Shown here: piece after piece, positions 11,400-24,345 of the stretch
Position numbering within the stretch: the first letter of the stretch is position 1
Layout: each line of letters begins with the position of its first letter
Assembly (NCBI GenBank): GCA_951213105.1
Contig: OX578146.1
Span: forward strand, 111,451,848 to 111,515,847
DNA from: Amaurobius ferox
Taxonomy: Eukaryota > Arthropoda > Arachnida > Araneae > Amaurobiidae
Direction of reading: 5' to 3'
Length of the DNA: 64,000 bases
Translations under genes and position numbers: made by a program
Notes under the pieces: generated by a model
Seen by the model: the letters and a program-made list of their open reading frames with translations, nothing else
Databases searched by the model: none
Told to the model about the DNA's origin: nothing

Positions 11400-13195
11400 T
11401 AAGCAAGAAATTACGACACATTGAGAGATTATTAACAGAAAAAATTTCAAATAAATGCACATTTTCTACAAAATATGAATTAGTTAACAATTCCCTCCAA
11501 AAAGACTAAACATTTGAAGGAGTAAAAATATCCCAAGGAATAAAAAAAAAATATGCAATTTGAATTTCAAATGTAATTACTTAATAGCTCAGCGTATTTG
11601 CTCCTTGAGTACGCTAATTGCAATATTATGCATATTTTTTCTTTTATACCGAGGCTGTAATTTGTGGTTAGGCAACGTCCCTACGAGCATGTTCGCGATA
11701 TGAAATTGCTTAATTCAGCATCATTAATTATTTTTAAAGAAATTTTGAAGTTGGAGTTTGGCGTGCACAAATAAAATCTCGTTACGAAACACTGATTATA
11801 AAGTAAAATAAGCGTAGCTGAAATATATCATTTAAGATATTGTTTGAAATAAGAAATTAAAAATAATAAATCGCTCAGACTGCCCCTAAATTATCTGAAA
11901 CGCGTCATTTTCGTACAAAAATACAACAGGAAACAAATTATTGACGGCAGCAAGGAGAGGTAAAAGTAGTATCCTTTAGGAGAAAAAGACAGAGCAACCA
12001 CACCAACAAGAACAATGCGCTTCCCAACAAACGGGTGCATCACGCGATCCAAGAATTAATTTGTTACCTTAAGAGAAAAAGAAAAGATGAAAAAAGAACA
12101 AGGACAACAGAAGGATAAAATGGATTTTCGTTGGCAATGATTTCCTTTTTAAGTCACACGATGCAACTATTTACAGACGTCTTCTTGCATTTATTATGTT
12201 CTATCTTTATTCTGTAGAACTAGGTCGTTTTTTTGCCAACGAAATCGGTTGATACGGCTACTGGTTTGTTTTATGCTGTCTCTTTAATGAATTTAAAAAT
12301 ATATGTTTAAGAAATATTTTATATTACATGGATGTAATATTGCACATTAGAAATTAAATTTAATTTTAGGATTGATTTGTACTTGTTGCACGGTATATCC
12401 GTCGCAACAGCCGGAGATAGGTACTGGACTTCCAAAATTCAAATTTCTTGAATTTTAAAGATACCGTTTAGATGTTTTAAACGTGCTGATAATTTGTATT
12501 ATAAGTAAAAAGCAGAAAAATTCGATGAAAATTTAATTGTTTAGCATTTAATAATGTATCTTTATTTCTCTCAGTAAAGGAAGTTTTTTCTTATTTTTCT
12601 TTTTTATTAGCGAATTTGATCGGATAACAGCTTTTTTTTTCAAATTTATTTAAAATGTTTTCGAAACTTAATTTTCAATACATATGCTAATTTTTCTTTA
12701 TAAAACTATCGATTGAATTAATATTGTACCTAATCAATTTATTATGTTTATTTCACTAATTTGATCATATATCAGTTTCTAAATATGCTAGAGCTTAGGT
12801 CTATGATTTTAGCTTCCGCTAACAAAGGTTGTATATCCGGATTGCATATATACAGTACGTTTATTGAAGGTGTATTATGCTCGCGTCTTTAGTCACTTAT
12901 TTAGGACATATTAGAACCTCTCAGCAAGTTATTTATTTTTTGATCGAAGTGGGCGTATCATTAGAGCATTGATTGGTTTTCGAGAATTTGCTGTATTGTC
13001 CAATAGAGGTTTGCATCTGAAGTACCAGGCTACGGCACGTTTTCGTGGTAGCTATAAAATGAACTGAATAAAAATTGTGAATAAAAGTTTCAAAAGGCCT
13101 GTATAAAAATTGTAGAGAACATGTCCTCGAAAGCGTTACTGCTGAAAATTGCACAGATGTTCTTGTCAGTGAGCGTATAATATCTGAGTTGTTTT
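11400..13195. other. Unassigned region
   Basis: No repeat from elsewhere in the window and no convincing coding region. The part 11890-12250 is comparatively purine-rich and less AT-rich (for example GAGGTAAAAGTAGTATCC), and would be the first place to look for an exon or a conserved element. Confidence 0.4.
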
Positions 13196-13198
13196 CTT

Positions 13199-13888
13199 TC
13201 TGACATCCTCCCTACCATCTTCGGTATGACTGTGATGTTTTGAACTGAAAAAGGGACGTTTTTAAATAGAAACAATCATTGAAAAGTATCTTTCTCTTTG
13301 ATGTAGAAGTCTTAAATAATTGTTCGTTTATTATTTTCTGATACGAATATAAGAAAAATATGCGACTATCAATGCATGAGTATTTGAAGAGAAATATATT
13401 CTGTGAAACGACATGTTGTTCTCTTCACAGTTCTGTTCCTCATCTTCGATATGACTGTGATGTTTGGAACTAACAGGGAGACGCTTTAAAATAGAAATAA
13501 TGATTATAACGTGTCTTTCTTTTTATTGTAGAAGTATTCAATAATTGCTCGTTTATTACTTTCTGATATGAATATAGAAAAAATATGCGGCTATCAATAT
13601 ATGAATATTTGAAGAGAAATATATTTTGTGAAAAGTTATGTAGTTCTTTTTACAGTTGTCTCCCTCATCTTTGTCATGTTTTGCATGACTGTAATAGTTC
13701 GAACTAAAAGAGAGGCCCTTTAAAATAGAAATAGTGATTATAGAGTATTTTTCTATTTGTTGTGGAAGTCTTAATTAATTGTCCGTTTATTACTTTCTGA
13801 TATGAATATAGGAAATATATGCGATTACCAATAAATGAGTATTTGAATAGAAATATATTCTCTAGAAAGTTATGTTGCTTTTTATACA
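13199..13888 (+). repeat. Three-unit tandem repeat of about 225-235 bp
   Basis: Units begin near 13199, 13423 and 13648. Each contains a 'CTTCG.TATGACTGTGATGTT' block, a 'GTTTATTA.TTTCTGATA' block and a 'GAATATA' block in the same order. The units are clearly diverged. The short frames inside (13704-13937, 13819-14112) are not conserved across units. Confidence 0.85.
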
Positions 13889-14006
13889 GAGTGGATATAA
13901 CTAGTTTACAAAGATCAATTTTGCTAAATTTGTTCAAAACTAATAATGAAATATTCCAGTTTGTTGAAAACCAGAAAGATATTTTGTGTAAAAAGAGTTA
14001 CACATA

Positions 14007-15541
14007 CACTGATGTCCAAAAGTTAGGTTACAAGCACAAAACATGCGATATCTCAAATAATAATCGGTTTATTGTTATGAAATTTTGTACAAACATGTCC
14101 AATACTATATGACAGCTAGCAGTAATATAACAAAATAAATAGGAGTAACATTTTGCAAATATGCAAAAGAGGTAAAAAATTGTCAGACCGAGACACCAGA
14201 TATTTTCAGAATCATTCGACTAATAAGGAATGTAGCCACCACGTACAGTTTAACAAGTCTCACAGAGGGCCTTCATGCTAAAAATGGGGTTGTTGATCAA
14301 AGCTTATGGCAACAAATCCCATTCTTCTAAAAGCGAGGATTTCATAGTCTGGAGGATCGTGGGAGGAGATTGACGTCGTGCAATGGCTCTTCCTAGAGCA
14401 CCCCAAACATGCTCTATGCCTATGGGATTTAAGTCCGGCGACCTTGCTGGCCACACCATTCGGCGAATACCCTCTTCCTCCAGAAAATCCTCAACAAGCT
14501 GAGCTCTGTGTGATCTCGCGTTATCGTCCATAAAAATAAAATTATCACCAACAGCTCCCTTGAAGAGCCTCACATAAGGTTCAAGAACCTCATCGCTATA
14601 CCTCTTGTGCGGTCACAGAACCCGCATTAAAGACATGCAGAGGTGTACGGCCATTCAACATGATTCCTCCCCCACACGAGGATTCCACTTCCATCAAAGT
14701 GGTCGATTTCCCTTAAGTTGGAGGGATGATATCGGGCCCCAGGCTTCTTCCAGATAAAGATTCGTCAAGAATCATTCTGTGTACTGAATCTCGACTCATC
14801 AGTGAAGACGACATGGCCCTAATCTTGGTGTCCAAGAATGGTGTTCCCGGCTCCACAAAAAAAAAAAAAAAAATGGGTTCTCTTCTGGGATGTGTTAAGG
14901 GGGACGCATACCATTGGTCGCCGGGCGTAAAGGCCCTTCCTTCTCAGCTAAACGTCTGTGACAGTCTGCTTAAAATGCTTGTTCCAGATGCAGCAGTGAG
15001 GTCGCCAGAGAGTTCTCTTAGCCATCATCCCTCTATGGCGTTGTACATTTAATGCCAAGTATTGATCCTGTGCAGGTGTCGTAGCTCTTGGGCGACCTTG
15101 GAAGGGCTTCCTAGTGATGGTACCTGTCGTTTGGATTTGGTTCCATAACCTGGATACCAGCATCCGATATACTCCTAACCATTGAGCGATGTCCGCTAGA
15201 GACTTTCCAGCTTCAAGTATTCCGACAGCTCTCCATCTCAATCCATTGTCTAAACGCTTCCAAGAACTTATTCTACCTGTAACTCATCTGTTTTGCTATT
15301 ATCTTTCAAAGAAATACACTTATGAAGACGAAATTCACAAATAAGATAATCGCTCAGTTAAACGTATTTTTTAAAAAACATTTCTTTTTAACTGTTTAAT
15401 AGACACTTAATGCAACGTAGATGTTTACGTTTCATTTACCATTCTCCGAATTATTTATGACATCTTTTTTAAAATATTCGTGGTAGCTATTTTGAATAAT
15501 TGAGAAAAATGTGTTTGTAACTTAACTTTTGGACAGCAGTG
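14007..15541 (-). mobile_element. Complete but decayed Tc1-type transposon
   Basis: The 1535-bp element is flanked by TA at 14005-14006 and 15542-15543. The left end reads CACTGATGTCCAAAAGTTAG and the right end, inverted, CACTGCTGTCCAAAAGTTAA, so terminal repeats of about 30 bp are visible with a few differences. The interior encodes a broken Tc1 transposase on the minus strand. Size, TA duplication and terminal CACTG fit Tc1/mariner elements that carry one intronless gene. It is presumably immobile on its own, but its ends could still be substrates. Confidence 0.95.
14304..15276 (-). pseudogene. Tc1-like transposase pseudogene
   Basis: Cut-and-paste transposase with an N-terminal paired-like helix-turn-helix and a DD34E-type catalytic core. 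The N-terminal part (15276 down to 14948) has the typical RWRAVGILEAGKSLADIA segment of the first helix-turn-helix, then GRPRATTPAQD. A middle piece around 14800 has VFTDESRF, the first catalytic Asp. The C-terminal part (14573-14304) has MDDNARSHRA, the second Asp, and SPDLNPIGIEHVWG, the catalytic Glu, with two extra residues before EHVW. The parts lie in different frames, with stops between. A homopolymer run of As at about 14857-14873 sits inside the coding region and is one visible cause of frame loss. The gene is clearly non-functional as it stands. Confidence 0.93.
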
Positions 15542-15543
15542 TA

Positions 15544-16388
15544 CTATAAATATGTAAAAATATTTCAGAAAATATAGAAATATATATTGTGAGGTAATAT
15601 ATATATATATATATATATATTATTAAAAAAGAAAAATTATGTATTATAATTCTCTTGAACAGTGATACTCATTTTTTTAAGCATATACAAAAAATCGGCA
15701 GTGGATTCAGTCCAATGGAGCCGGAATGATTTTGTGTGAATAACATCTTTTTTTGTGGATGGTTTGTCTTTTCTAGACAATTTTAAAACCGTTTAAAATA
15801 CTAAAATATTGAAATTAGAACCATAGTATCAAAATATTACAATATCGAAATTATAACCACCTTCTCAAAATATTTCAAAAGAACGAAATATCGAAATTAT
15901 AACCACCGTATTTCAAAAACTAAGAATTTGATCTACGCCCATTCCGATATTCTTGTAGGGTTTTTAAATGGTTACAAATTGCTTTTTTCCCAGAGTTCAC
16001 CTTTAGTTTTCGAAATAAAAACATTATAAACTTGATTAACAGAAAATTCTCAATTTTGCTTGAACATGACATGATGATATCTCAAAAACTATGAGAGCTT
16101 TGTGAGAGCAATTTATTGATCTAGAACTTCAGTTCAAGAGATATTTAATGTCAAATTTTAAAGAAACGTATTTCAGTTGCGAGTTCTCAACCTGGACAGA
16201 CTAGCAAAATGATTTTGTTCGACTCTACCACCGCAATGCAAGATATTTCAGAATTTGGGACATCAAAATCCGTTACCATAAAAAAATCTAGGAATTGACT
16301 GGAGACTCTATGGAATAGGGGAATAAAAGTCGTTTCACAGTTGATACCTTCCTACTGTAGTATATACCGAAACTAAATGGCAGACTAG
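15544..16388. other. Non-coding stretch with (TA)n and a short minisatellite
   Basis: A (TA)n tract lies at about 15597-15620. Three imperfect units of about 38-50 bp with 'ATATCGAAATTATAACCACC' lie at 15786-15925. The rest is unassigned; the part nearest 16389 may belong to the LINE fragment that follows. Confidence 0.55.
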
Positions 16389-16679
16389 CTTGTTGAAAAG
16401 AGGACACGTATTCTCCAGACTTGTCAACATGATCTGCCCCTTGTATCGCTAGATAGAATAATCAAATATAAATTAAAATACAGATATAAGCTTCGAGTGA
16501 CTGATAAGACAAAGTATAAAAACTGGAGAGATACCATTCATGCCATCCCTGTTTGCTCTGGCTACATTCCAGGGGCAGCTTTTAGATTATTGATGACACA
16601 TGATTGCGTAATCAAGCATTTACATTGTATGGACATCTGTAATAGTCCGAACTGTATCCTATGCAGACAGTTGGCGTAA
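16389..16679 (+). pseudogene. LINE ORF2 C-terminal fragment
   Basis: A frame without stops ends at 16679. It reads about 97 codons if taken from the left of its first GTG codon at 16497. It includes HDLPLVSLDRIIKYKLKYRY, then AAFRLLMTHDCVIKHLH and a final SPNCILC. The pattern 'FRLLTGHDxLxKHLxxIGIxxSPxCxLC' is typical of the region after the RNase H domain in jockey/CR1-like LINE ORF2 proteins, by my knowledge of the family. No reverse-transcriptase domain is found upstream, so this is a short 3' remnant in the usual pattern of 5'-truncated LINE copies. Confidence 0.75.
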
Positions 16680-17655
16680 ATGAACGGCTATTATATTTTG
16701 TAATGTTACGCTTTAACAGTGGAAGATATCCATACTCGATACTGCAAGGCTAAAGAATTTATGAAACAGCAGGATTCTTGTTGAATTCTATTATTTTTTG
16801 TTCTATACTCTAATTTCACGTGTCACTGCGTGACATATGGTGTTAACAGATGTAATTAACCAAGTGCCTTTTCAATAAAATAAAAAAAAATCGTAAAAAT
16901 TATTTCTACTTTCTCATATTATTGTATAAAGTATTGTTTCACCCAAAGCTTTTGAGTTTGAGATTTAGAGGAAAAAGTACATTTTGAACCCATTGCAAGC
17001 ACTTTTGGAAATATGAGTATATTTGGGTTGAATGTATTGATGTCTGGACTCATGAGCAAATGCACCAACTAGCATAAAATTATGTGTGTAGATTCATTAT
17101 CCGTAAAACTAATACTGGACATAATTTTTAGTAATTCTCATTATTAGACCAGGAATTACTCGAATTTTAAGATTTTTATAGCAATGTTTCCTATAGGCAA
17201 CAACAATAATTTTCGAAACAATGATGGTACTAAATTACATAAGAGAGAAATCATAGTTTAAACTACGCTATATTTATCTTGTTAATATAAAGTATTTGTT
17301 AATGGTAGAAAAATACTGAATATTAATAAGATAAATTAATTGCATTCATCTACGTTACCAAACTCTGCATTACCAATTGAATATATTTAGATTCGTTTAA
17401 TAATGATCAACTGTTACGTAATTTCACGACGTCGTCTATTCTGGTCTCTCACCTCTGCGAAAAAGAAAGAGAAATAAACCAAAACCTCCGTTTTCAAATA
17501 CTCTCGACAAGTCTAATGAAAACGGAGTTTCAGAATAAAATGAAAACTTTCTTATAGTCCACAAACATGTCACAACTTCCCAAACTAGTCCGCCTAGCCT
17601 TCTGAAAATAGACTGCAATAAGCTGTCTGTCTCTACCTTGCACACAGCTGTTAAA
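16680..17655. other. Unassigned stretch
   Basis: Probably includes the 3' untranslated part of the LINE fragment (an AATAAAATAAA-type A-rich end at about 16876). Nothing else is recognised. Confidence 0.4.
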
Positions 17656-17659
17656 AACT

Positions 17660-17890
17660 CCAAAACAACTTTTCAAGCTTAAACCTTGGATAATTTCACT
17701 ACAATTTCATTAAAGCTTGACAACTCCATTGACTGCTGACGTTCGAAGTAGTTGAAGTACTTGTTCGCTGAATTTTAATTTAATAACGATCTGAGAGAAC
17801 TCTGACACGTCAGAATATCGGAATTATTTAATTGAAAATCTAGACATTTTTGAAGATGTGTTGCATTTTATTTTAATGTGAATAGCCGCA
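17660..17890 (+). repeat. Diverged duplicate F, copy 1
   Basis: Aligns by eye with 23070-23315 in the same orientation: 'TTTCACT.AAATTTATTAAA..TTGACAAC', 'TTCGAAG', 'GTGCTCGCTGA.TTTTA', then 'GGAATTATT'. Identity is moderate, and the separation is about 5.4 kb. Confidence 0.65.
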
Positions 17891-19305
17891 TTAGTTATCA
17901 TATGAAACAATACCGAAGTGACTAATAAACCACGGCGATCTCGATCAATCTAAACTCAAACAAATTTTATAGGAATACTCTTCAAAACATTATATATTAT
18001 TACGAATGCCAAAAAAAGTCGTCGCAGTATATTGCCTATCCCCAAAGAAAGAGGACAATTATAGCCAACCGATGCTATTATTAGAAGATCATTGTTGCTT
18101 GATCTTTGCGAAGAATTTCGCGACATATCGCCATCTTTGCAACTTTTGGCGAATTTTGGGAACAAATCGAACTTTTTAGATTTGTTAAAAATTTTTCAAG
18201 TCTAGTCAATTTTTAAAATTTTTCATATAAGGTATATATATGAGCCGGCAATCATCAAATAGAATACGTTGGCGTGATACGAGTAAAAATAAATTTTGAA
18301 AATGGCGGTGTTTTGAGGAGATACTATGTTTTGTACATTAGTTGAGCATTTAATTGCTGTTTTACTGAATCGGGCAGTTGTTGCATCATCTCGTGGAATA
18401 GATAGATAGTTACTAGCTGTGTATTGTTCATGTTTACGCTTAGTGCTTTTAATAAAGATTTAATTATCCAGAACTGTGGATGTATCCTGCAAATACAACC
18501 ATAATTCCTAAAGATACGTCGTAATAATGTTATGCACATACCCCTTCAAATGGTGTGTTTAAGTTATGTGAATGGTTTCTTCCTATCTGCTCGACTGCAG
18601 CACATGTTATCGTTATATCCTCGTCACATATTGACCATGCACCTCTCCTGACCAATATTAATTATTATGCGACCATCTTATTAATCATTAAAAGCAACAG
18701 ATTACAGAATTATTAAAGAAATGAAACTTGATTTCCCGTGATATTGAATTTTCGTCAATTTGTCGACATTTTCCCAAAATCACCAATTTCGCGATACTGC
18801 GCAAAATTATCTGGATCTACAAATTTGCCACCAAGGTCGCCAAAGTGTTGCCGAATTTCTAGTCAATTAGGACAGATAGAGAGAAGGGTTTTTTCTTATG
18901 TAGTATAGGGATAAAACATATTTCAACACAGTTTTAAATCGTTTTCCTATGATAGATGACACACGCCGTATTAAAAAATAGTAGTCGACGCCTCTGTTTG
19001 ATATATTTCTCGTTTGTCGAGATTCTCGACCTCGTACCGCAAAAATTATAATTTACATAAATATAAAATTTTGCACACTTATAGAGAAAAGATTGAGAAA
19101 CACGCTAAAAAAAATCGTTTTTCGATTTAAACTTTAGTTTAAGAAAAATGTAATGTCAAAGACAAAATATTTGGACTTCCAGTTTGTTTCCTGGACAAAC
19201 TAACAATAGCAATGCCCCGATTTTTAAAGGCATCAACCAATCACATAGATGAATTTTTTAATTTCGCTTTTAGCCACTTTTTCTGATTTTGATATTTACG
19301 AGTTA
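17891..19305. other. Unassigned stretch with scattered GCCAA/GGCGA motifs
   Basis: Clusters of TTTGGCGA-like words occur at 18110-18180 and 18770-18870. The part 18960-19210 resembles the spacer 20265-20480 ('AATCGTTTTT.GAT...TTTAGTTT') and likely belongs to another dispersed family. No gene was found. Confidence 0.4.
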
Positions 19306-20262
19306 TTACTTTCCTTATATACATAATGTATAAGGAAAGTATTGTGACCGGGTCGAAAATTCGAATTCGAGTTTTCGACGGGAGAGCACGTTTCAAGCAT
19401 CCCTGATCACGAATCAAACATTTTTGAAGTGATGTCTCTGTGTGTGCGTATGTGTGTGTGTGTGTGTGTGTGTGACAGTATGTTTGTGTGTCAGTGAGTC
19501 TGTGGAGACGATAACTGACGAACGAATGGACCAATTCGAACCATATTTGGTACACAAAAATCACAATCCGTAAATACTGGAAGCCTATTGTTTTTATACG
19601 CAATCGAATATTCAGAACCCCCCTAAATTTTCGAATGAAATTTTGAAAAAATCGTCAAAAAGTCAAAATTACTAATAAAGTTACGCAAATAGACATTTCT
19701 TATGTAATTTTTCATTAGAAAACGATTGACATAAATTTTAGAACGCTAACATGAACCGTTCTCGAGATATTGCACACTTTTAAAAAAAAATATCAATATT
19801 CATATAAAATAGAAAAAAATATATTTCCTATTGAGAAACATGTTCACTTTTCATATGTAATATCATGCGATAAATTGGGTGACATCATTCTCGTGGATCT
19901 AGCTCGTTCCATTCATGAAAAAATATACTTTGAGTAATACTTTTGTATTTGAACGCCAATAGTCATTTATCTGCTGTAAGAATAACTTATTTCTTCGTCC
20001 ATAACGCTTGGCGAGATTTTGGCGAAGAAATTGGCGGAATGACGCCAACTTGGCGACTTTTTGAAATGTTGCCAAATTAACGAAAATCTCGCCAAATGAA
20101 TAAAAATGACGCTAAATCAATGAAAATGACGACTCATTGTCGAAAATTCAATATCTTGAAAAGAATATTAGTATCTACTATAAGAAAAACCTATTTTTTC
20201 ACTGTAAAAGTACATTCATTACATTATATAAGGAAAGTCATGTGTTGCCCACATCAGATTTT
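19306..20262 (-). mobile_element. Family A element, copy A2
   Basis: Reverse-oriented copy of family A, with the hairpin end at 19306 and the TCTGATGTGGGC end at about 20262. It includes the (GT)n tract at about 19438-19476 and the GGCGA cluster at 20005-20100. It forms an inverted pair with A3. Its TCTGATG end abuts a hairpin-like 'TTACTTTTTATG ... AAAAGTA' start of another family. Confidence 0.88.
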
Positions 20263-20481
20263 TTTACTTTTTATGTACTTCTGAAGTGAAAAGTATTTTT
20301 CCGTATCAGTGCGTCCCTCAAGATTCTTTATCTCGGACTGCAAGAGCTACAGCATACAAAAATTTGGTACATTTGTAGAAAATGATGGGGAAATACGCTG
20401 AAATGAATCGTTTTTTGATGTAAGGTTTAGTTTGGCGTGAAAAATCGCCTACAAAAATATGACATTCATTTGTAATGAAAA
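20263..20481 (-). repeat. Spacer between inverted A copies; possible end of another hairpin family
   Basis: Begins TTTACTTTTTATGTACTTC, then GAAGTGAAAAGTA, a hairpin in the same position and shape as the A/B hairpin ends but of different sequence. The remainder resembles 18960-19210. I read it as a fragment of an additional related family. Confidence 0.45.
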
Positions 20482-21264
20482 AATCTGATGTGGGCAAAAC
20501 ATGACTTTCCTTATATAATGCAATGAATTTACTACTTTTACAGTTTAAAGAATGTTATTCTTATAGTAGATACTTAATAGTCTTTCCCAGATATTGAATT
20601 TTCTTCAATGAGTCGTCATTTTCATTGATTTAGCGCCATTTTTGTCAACTTGGCGAGATTTTCGGGAATTTGGCAACAATTAAAAATGTCGCCAAGTTGG
20701 CGACCTTCCGCAAAATTCGTCGCCAAAATCTCGCCAAGCGTTATGGACGGAGAAATAAGTTATTCTTACAGCACATAAATGACTATTGGCGTTCAAATAC
20801 AAAAATATTACTCAAAGTATATTTTTTCATGAATGGAACGAGCTAGATCCACGATAATGATGTCACCCAATTTATCGCAAAAATTTATTGAAAAATGCAA
20901 TTTATCGCAAATTTATTGAAAAATGTGCAATATCTCGAGAATGGTTCATGTTAGCGTTCTAAAATTTATGTCAATCGTTTTCTAATGAAAAATTACATAA
21001 GAAATGTCTATTTGTGTAACTGTATTAGCAGTTTTGATTTTTTGACGATTTTTACAAAATTTCACTCGAAAATTTAGGAGGGTTCTGAACATTCGATTGC
21101 GTATAAAAACAATAGCCTTCCAGTGTTTACGGATTGTGAATTTTGTACCAAATTTCGTTCGAATCGGTCCATTCGTTCGTCAGTTATCGTCTCCACAGTC
21201 TCACTGACACACACACACATACTTTCACACACACACATATACTTTCACACCCACACACATACTT

Positions 21265-21309
<45 letters not shown>

Positions 21310-21436
21310 TCACTTCAAAAATGTTTGATTCGTGATCAGGGATGCTTGAAAGGTGCTCTCCCGTCGAAAACTCGAATTCGAATTTTCAACCCCGTCACAA
21401 TACTTTCCTTATACATTATGTATATAAGGAAAGTAA
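20482..21436 (+). mobile_element. Family A element, copy A3
   Basis: Forward copy of family A with a long interrupted (CA)n tract at about 21207-21305. It has a small internal deletion and local duplication around 20880-20935 ('AATTTATTGAAAAATG'). Frames there that read His-Thr repeats are microsatellite artefacts. It faces A2 in inverted orientation. Confidence 0.88.
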
Positions 21437-23069
21437 TAACTGGGGAATATTGTGAAATAAATCGTTTTTCAATTTGCACTGTAGTTTGCCTTGAAAGAGG
21501 CCACAAACAGAGTTACGGGGATTGGATAAATGTATAGCGAGCAGGGATCAGAGTCTCCTATTATTTAATAAAATTAAGAATAATCATAATAAGGGAACTT
21601 ATTCAGAGCCTTTTAGAACCATGTGTTAGTTCAAACTCAATCCAACTTAGTTGGAACACTCTTCAAAACTTGCGAACTTACCAAACAAAGAGAGGAATTA
21701 TTTTATGACTATAAATTGGACGCTGCTTCATTTGAATTTCCATTCTGCATTATTGTCTGCCATAAAACTTCAATAAATGCAGCATTAAATATACAAATAT
21801 GTATAATAAAGATGAATGGGTCTGTAAGGCATGAACTTTTTACATCATATATTTTTCAATTAGAAATTAATAGAATTCGATGACTCCCATAGCAGAAAGT
21901 GCTTTAGTTGAGAATTAATTTTTAAAAATTCAATGGGAAAATATGCTGTGCTTGCGAAATTAAACCAGAATATCTATAAAAACTTCTGATCACCCGTCAG
22001 ATTTAATTTTCTGGTTCATTTACCTTGAAAATATGCATTTCGTGATTGCATATTTTTAGCACATTTTGATACCCTCGGCACCAAACTTTCTCTGGCGGCA
22101 ATTTAGTAAATTATTATCTTCTAAAAATTGATTCCGAATGTTTTGAAGGATATTTATGCTACCTTTAATTGAACTTTAGATAATACGTATTTCTGCAAAA
22201 GCTTCTATTAGAAATGGTTTAACTATGATCAACTTGTGTAATAGAAAAACTTTAATTATGATCAATCTACATAGTACAAATACTTTAATTATGGTCAACC
22301 GCCATTAGTTTCCAAACAGCCATGACCCAGAAAATTACATTTAGCACTTGTCACCACCTGCAAATCAAGGCCACTAGGCCCAAAAGAAAACAATGAAGAT
22401 AGCAGTAATTTTCTAATGCAATAAATAATTCCTAAACATTTTGGTTTGGTGGAATCCTTTAAATAATTCGTGAAATTCGGAGCAAACCCTATCTAGCTGA
22501 CATATGGGCTAAAATTACAAAATAAATATGAACTATAAATCGGTAGGCTTAATAATGAGTAACTCATACATTTGAATAAAGTAATAAAAGCGTATTTATT
22601 ACATTATTTTATTTATTAATTACTGTTAACAAAAAACATGACAAACAATTATTTTAACATTTGGGTTATTGGTTACAAACAAATACTGAGTATGTATTTT
22701 ATAATGATTTTGGAGTAATTTAACTGTTAAGATAAAACCTCAGTAATTTTGAATTTATTACTCTATTACAAAAAGAGTGGTAACTTGTATTTTTTATTCC
22801 GCAAACTTTACTAATTTCCTGTCATAATCCTGATTGGGAATGATTGATTTAGTGTTCAATAAACTATAGAAATGTAACTTAATGTAGCTATAATTTTATA
22901 GTAAGCAATGAGTTCTGCAATGAAAAACATACAAAATGATGCAAAAATATTAAAATATTTAAAAAACAATTTCATTTTTTATTTTGAGAGTTTTCTACAT
23001 TCAATATGATATTTGTAAAACGATTGCAAATATTTCTTTTCATAATTTTTCAGTCTAAAAGAACCTCGA
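21437..23069. other. Unassigned region
   Basis: No supported gene. An 86-codon frame at 21623-21883 has no recognisable motif. The region appears single-copy within the window. Confidence 0.4.
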
Positions 23070-23315
23070 AAACAATTCTTTTAAGTCTTGGGAAGTTTCA
23101 CTGTAAATTTATTAAACTTCGTGACAACTTCTTTGATAGTTGCTGTCTGTTCGAAGACTTTCAAGTGCTCGCTGACTGGATTTTACACTTAACAGTTTAA
23201 TTGAGGCAAGTCAGAGAGACGGGGAATTATTGATTTATTCACTTGAAATCTACGAATTTCTATGGAGATGTGGAATTATATTTGATCAGTTTATTTCAGT
23301 TTTAATATGTGAATG
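23070..23315 (+). repeat. Diverged duplicate F, copy 2
   Basis: Partner of 17660-17890, described there. Overlapping short frames are not conserved in copy 1. Confidence 0.65.
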
Positions 23316-24105
23316 TTGCCATCTTTATTATAAATATATATTTCGTAGAAGAACATTTATCCAGGTATTCGGCTGCTATAATTTATTTGACCCAAAACAA
23401 AATAATTTAATTGTAATGTGTATTTACCGAAATATGCCTATTGATGAAATTGGTTCATTAACTACAATTTATTGAATGATGAAATTGCTGATAAATTAAT
23501 TGATTACGCTGTCGATACACTGAAAAATGCCTTCTGAAATAATTATAGACTAATTGCATTGTGTTGAGTAGATCGTATATTAACTACAATAAGTAGAATG
23601 ATGGCATCTCCCTCTGGAGCGCGTTCTTTTCGTATATATGTTTCTGTCTTCCCATACCACCGTGATTCCCGGACAACCCTCGTATATCCTTTTGAAATTT
23701 TCCCACCATTCAAAGATTCTCAGACCATCCTGTCTCACTTCCAGGGATCTATATTCCCCTCACTTTGATGACAGGCAAAATGGCTTTATTTTGCCTTTTC
23801 GAGCATATTCCTGGTGGTGGTGGTGATGACAATTTTAACGACTTTGTTTTGCACATTCTTGACTGGCTCGGGGTCTATGACCGCCTATGAGCAAAACAAC
23901 CCTAAAACAGTATTCTGCTATTGACAAAATTCGTCTGGGTTTCTCACAATTATTTATCTCAGTATGAGCCTTTCGCCATAGAAATATATACAATCTAAAG
24001 GGACTTTCCTTACCCCAGTTACACTTAAACTATTGTCTCATATAATTATGGCGTCTGCTCAACATGAATGTTAAGCCCTTACTTTTATTTCCGTGAATAC
24101 TTTAA
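23316..24105. other. Unassigned region
   Basis: No supported gene. A (GGT)n run lies at about 23812-23825. The part 23620-23900 is less AT-rich than average. Confidence 0.4.
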
Positions 24106-24107
24106 GA

Positions 24108-24345
24108 AATAAGTGCGGGATGACCAGAGTTCTATTCTTGGCTCTGCCCAAATTGTACTAGTGTTCACTAGGAGTACGGGGGATATGTGGGTCAGTAATG
24201 CCTTCCGAGAGGTTGGTAGTAGGGAAAGGAGGATACAGTCTTTGTGGATGCCACTTCCCCTGCGTTCTGGTCTAAATTGGGTGGCATTTCTCGGCTTTCC
24301 AAACAGATACCTTACACTTTCCGGTAGGTTAGACAGTCTGAGTTG
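24108..24345 (+). mobile_element. tRNA-derived SINE, copy lacking the A box
   Basis: The body matches the SINE at 46913-47203: a degraded B-box region (GACCAGAGTTCTATTCTTGG), then CCTTCCGAGAGGTTGGTAGT, GTGGATGCCACTTCCCC and the 3' block TTACACTTTCCGGTAGG with AGACAGTCTGAG. The A-box head is missing. Its 3' tail runs into a minisatellite. Confidence 0.85.

Noticed and set aside
14726..15052. Plus-strand 108-codon frame
   Set aside because: It is the antisense shadow of the Tc1 transposase pseudogene and includes the A-run.
21123..21335. His/Thr-rich frames
   Set aside because: They are read-through of (CA)n microsatellites inside family A. The same applies to frames at 43601-43897 and 19241-19603.
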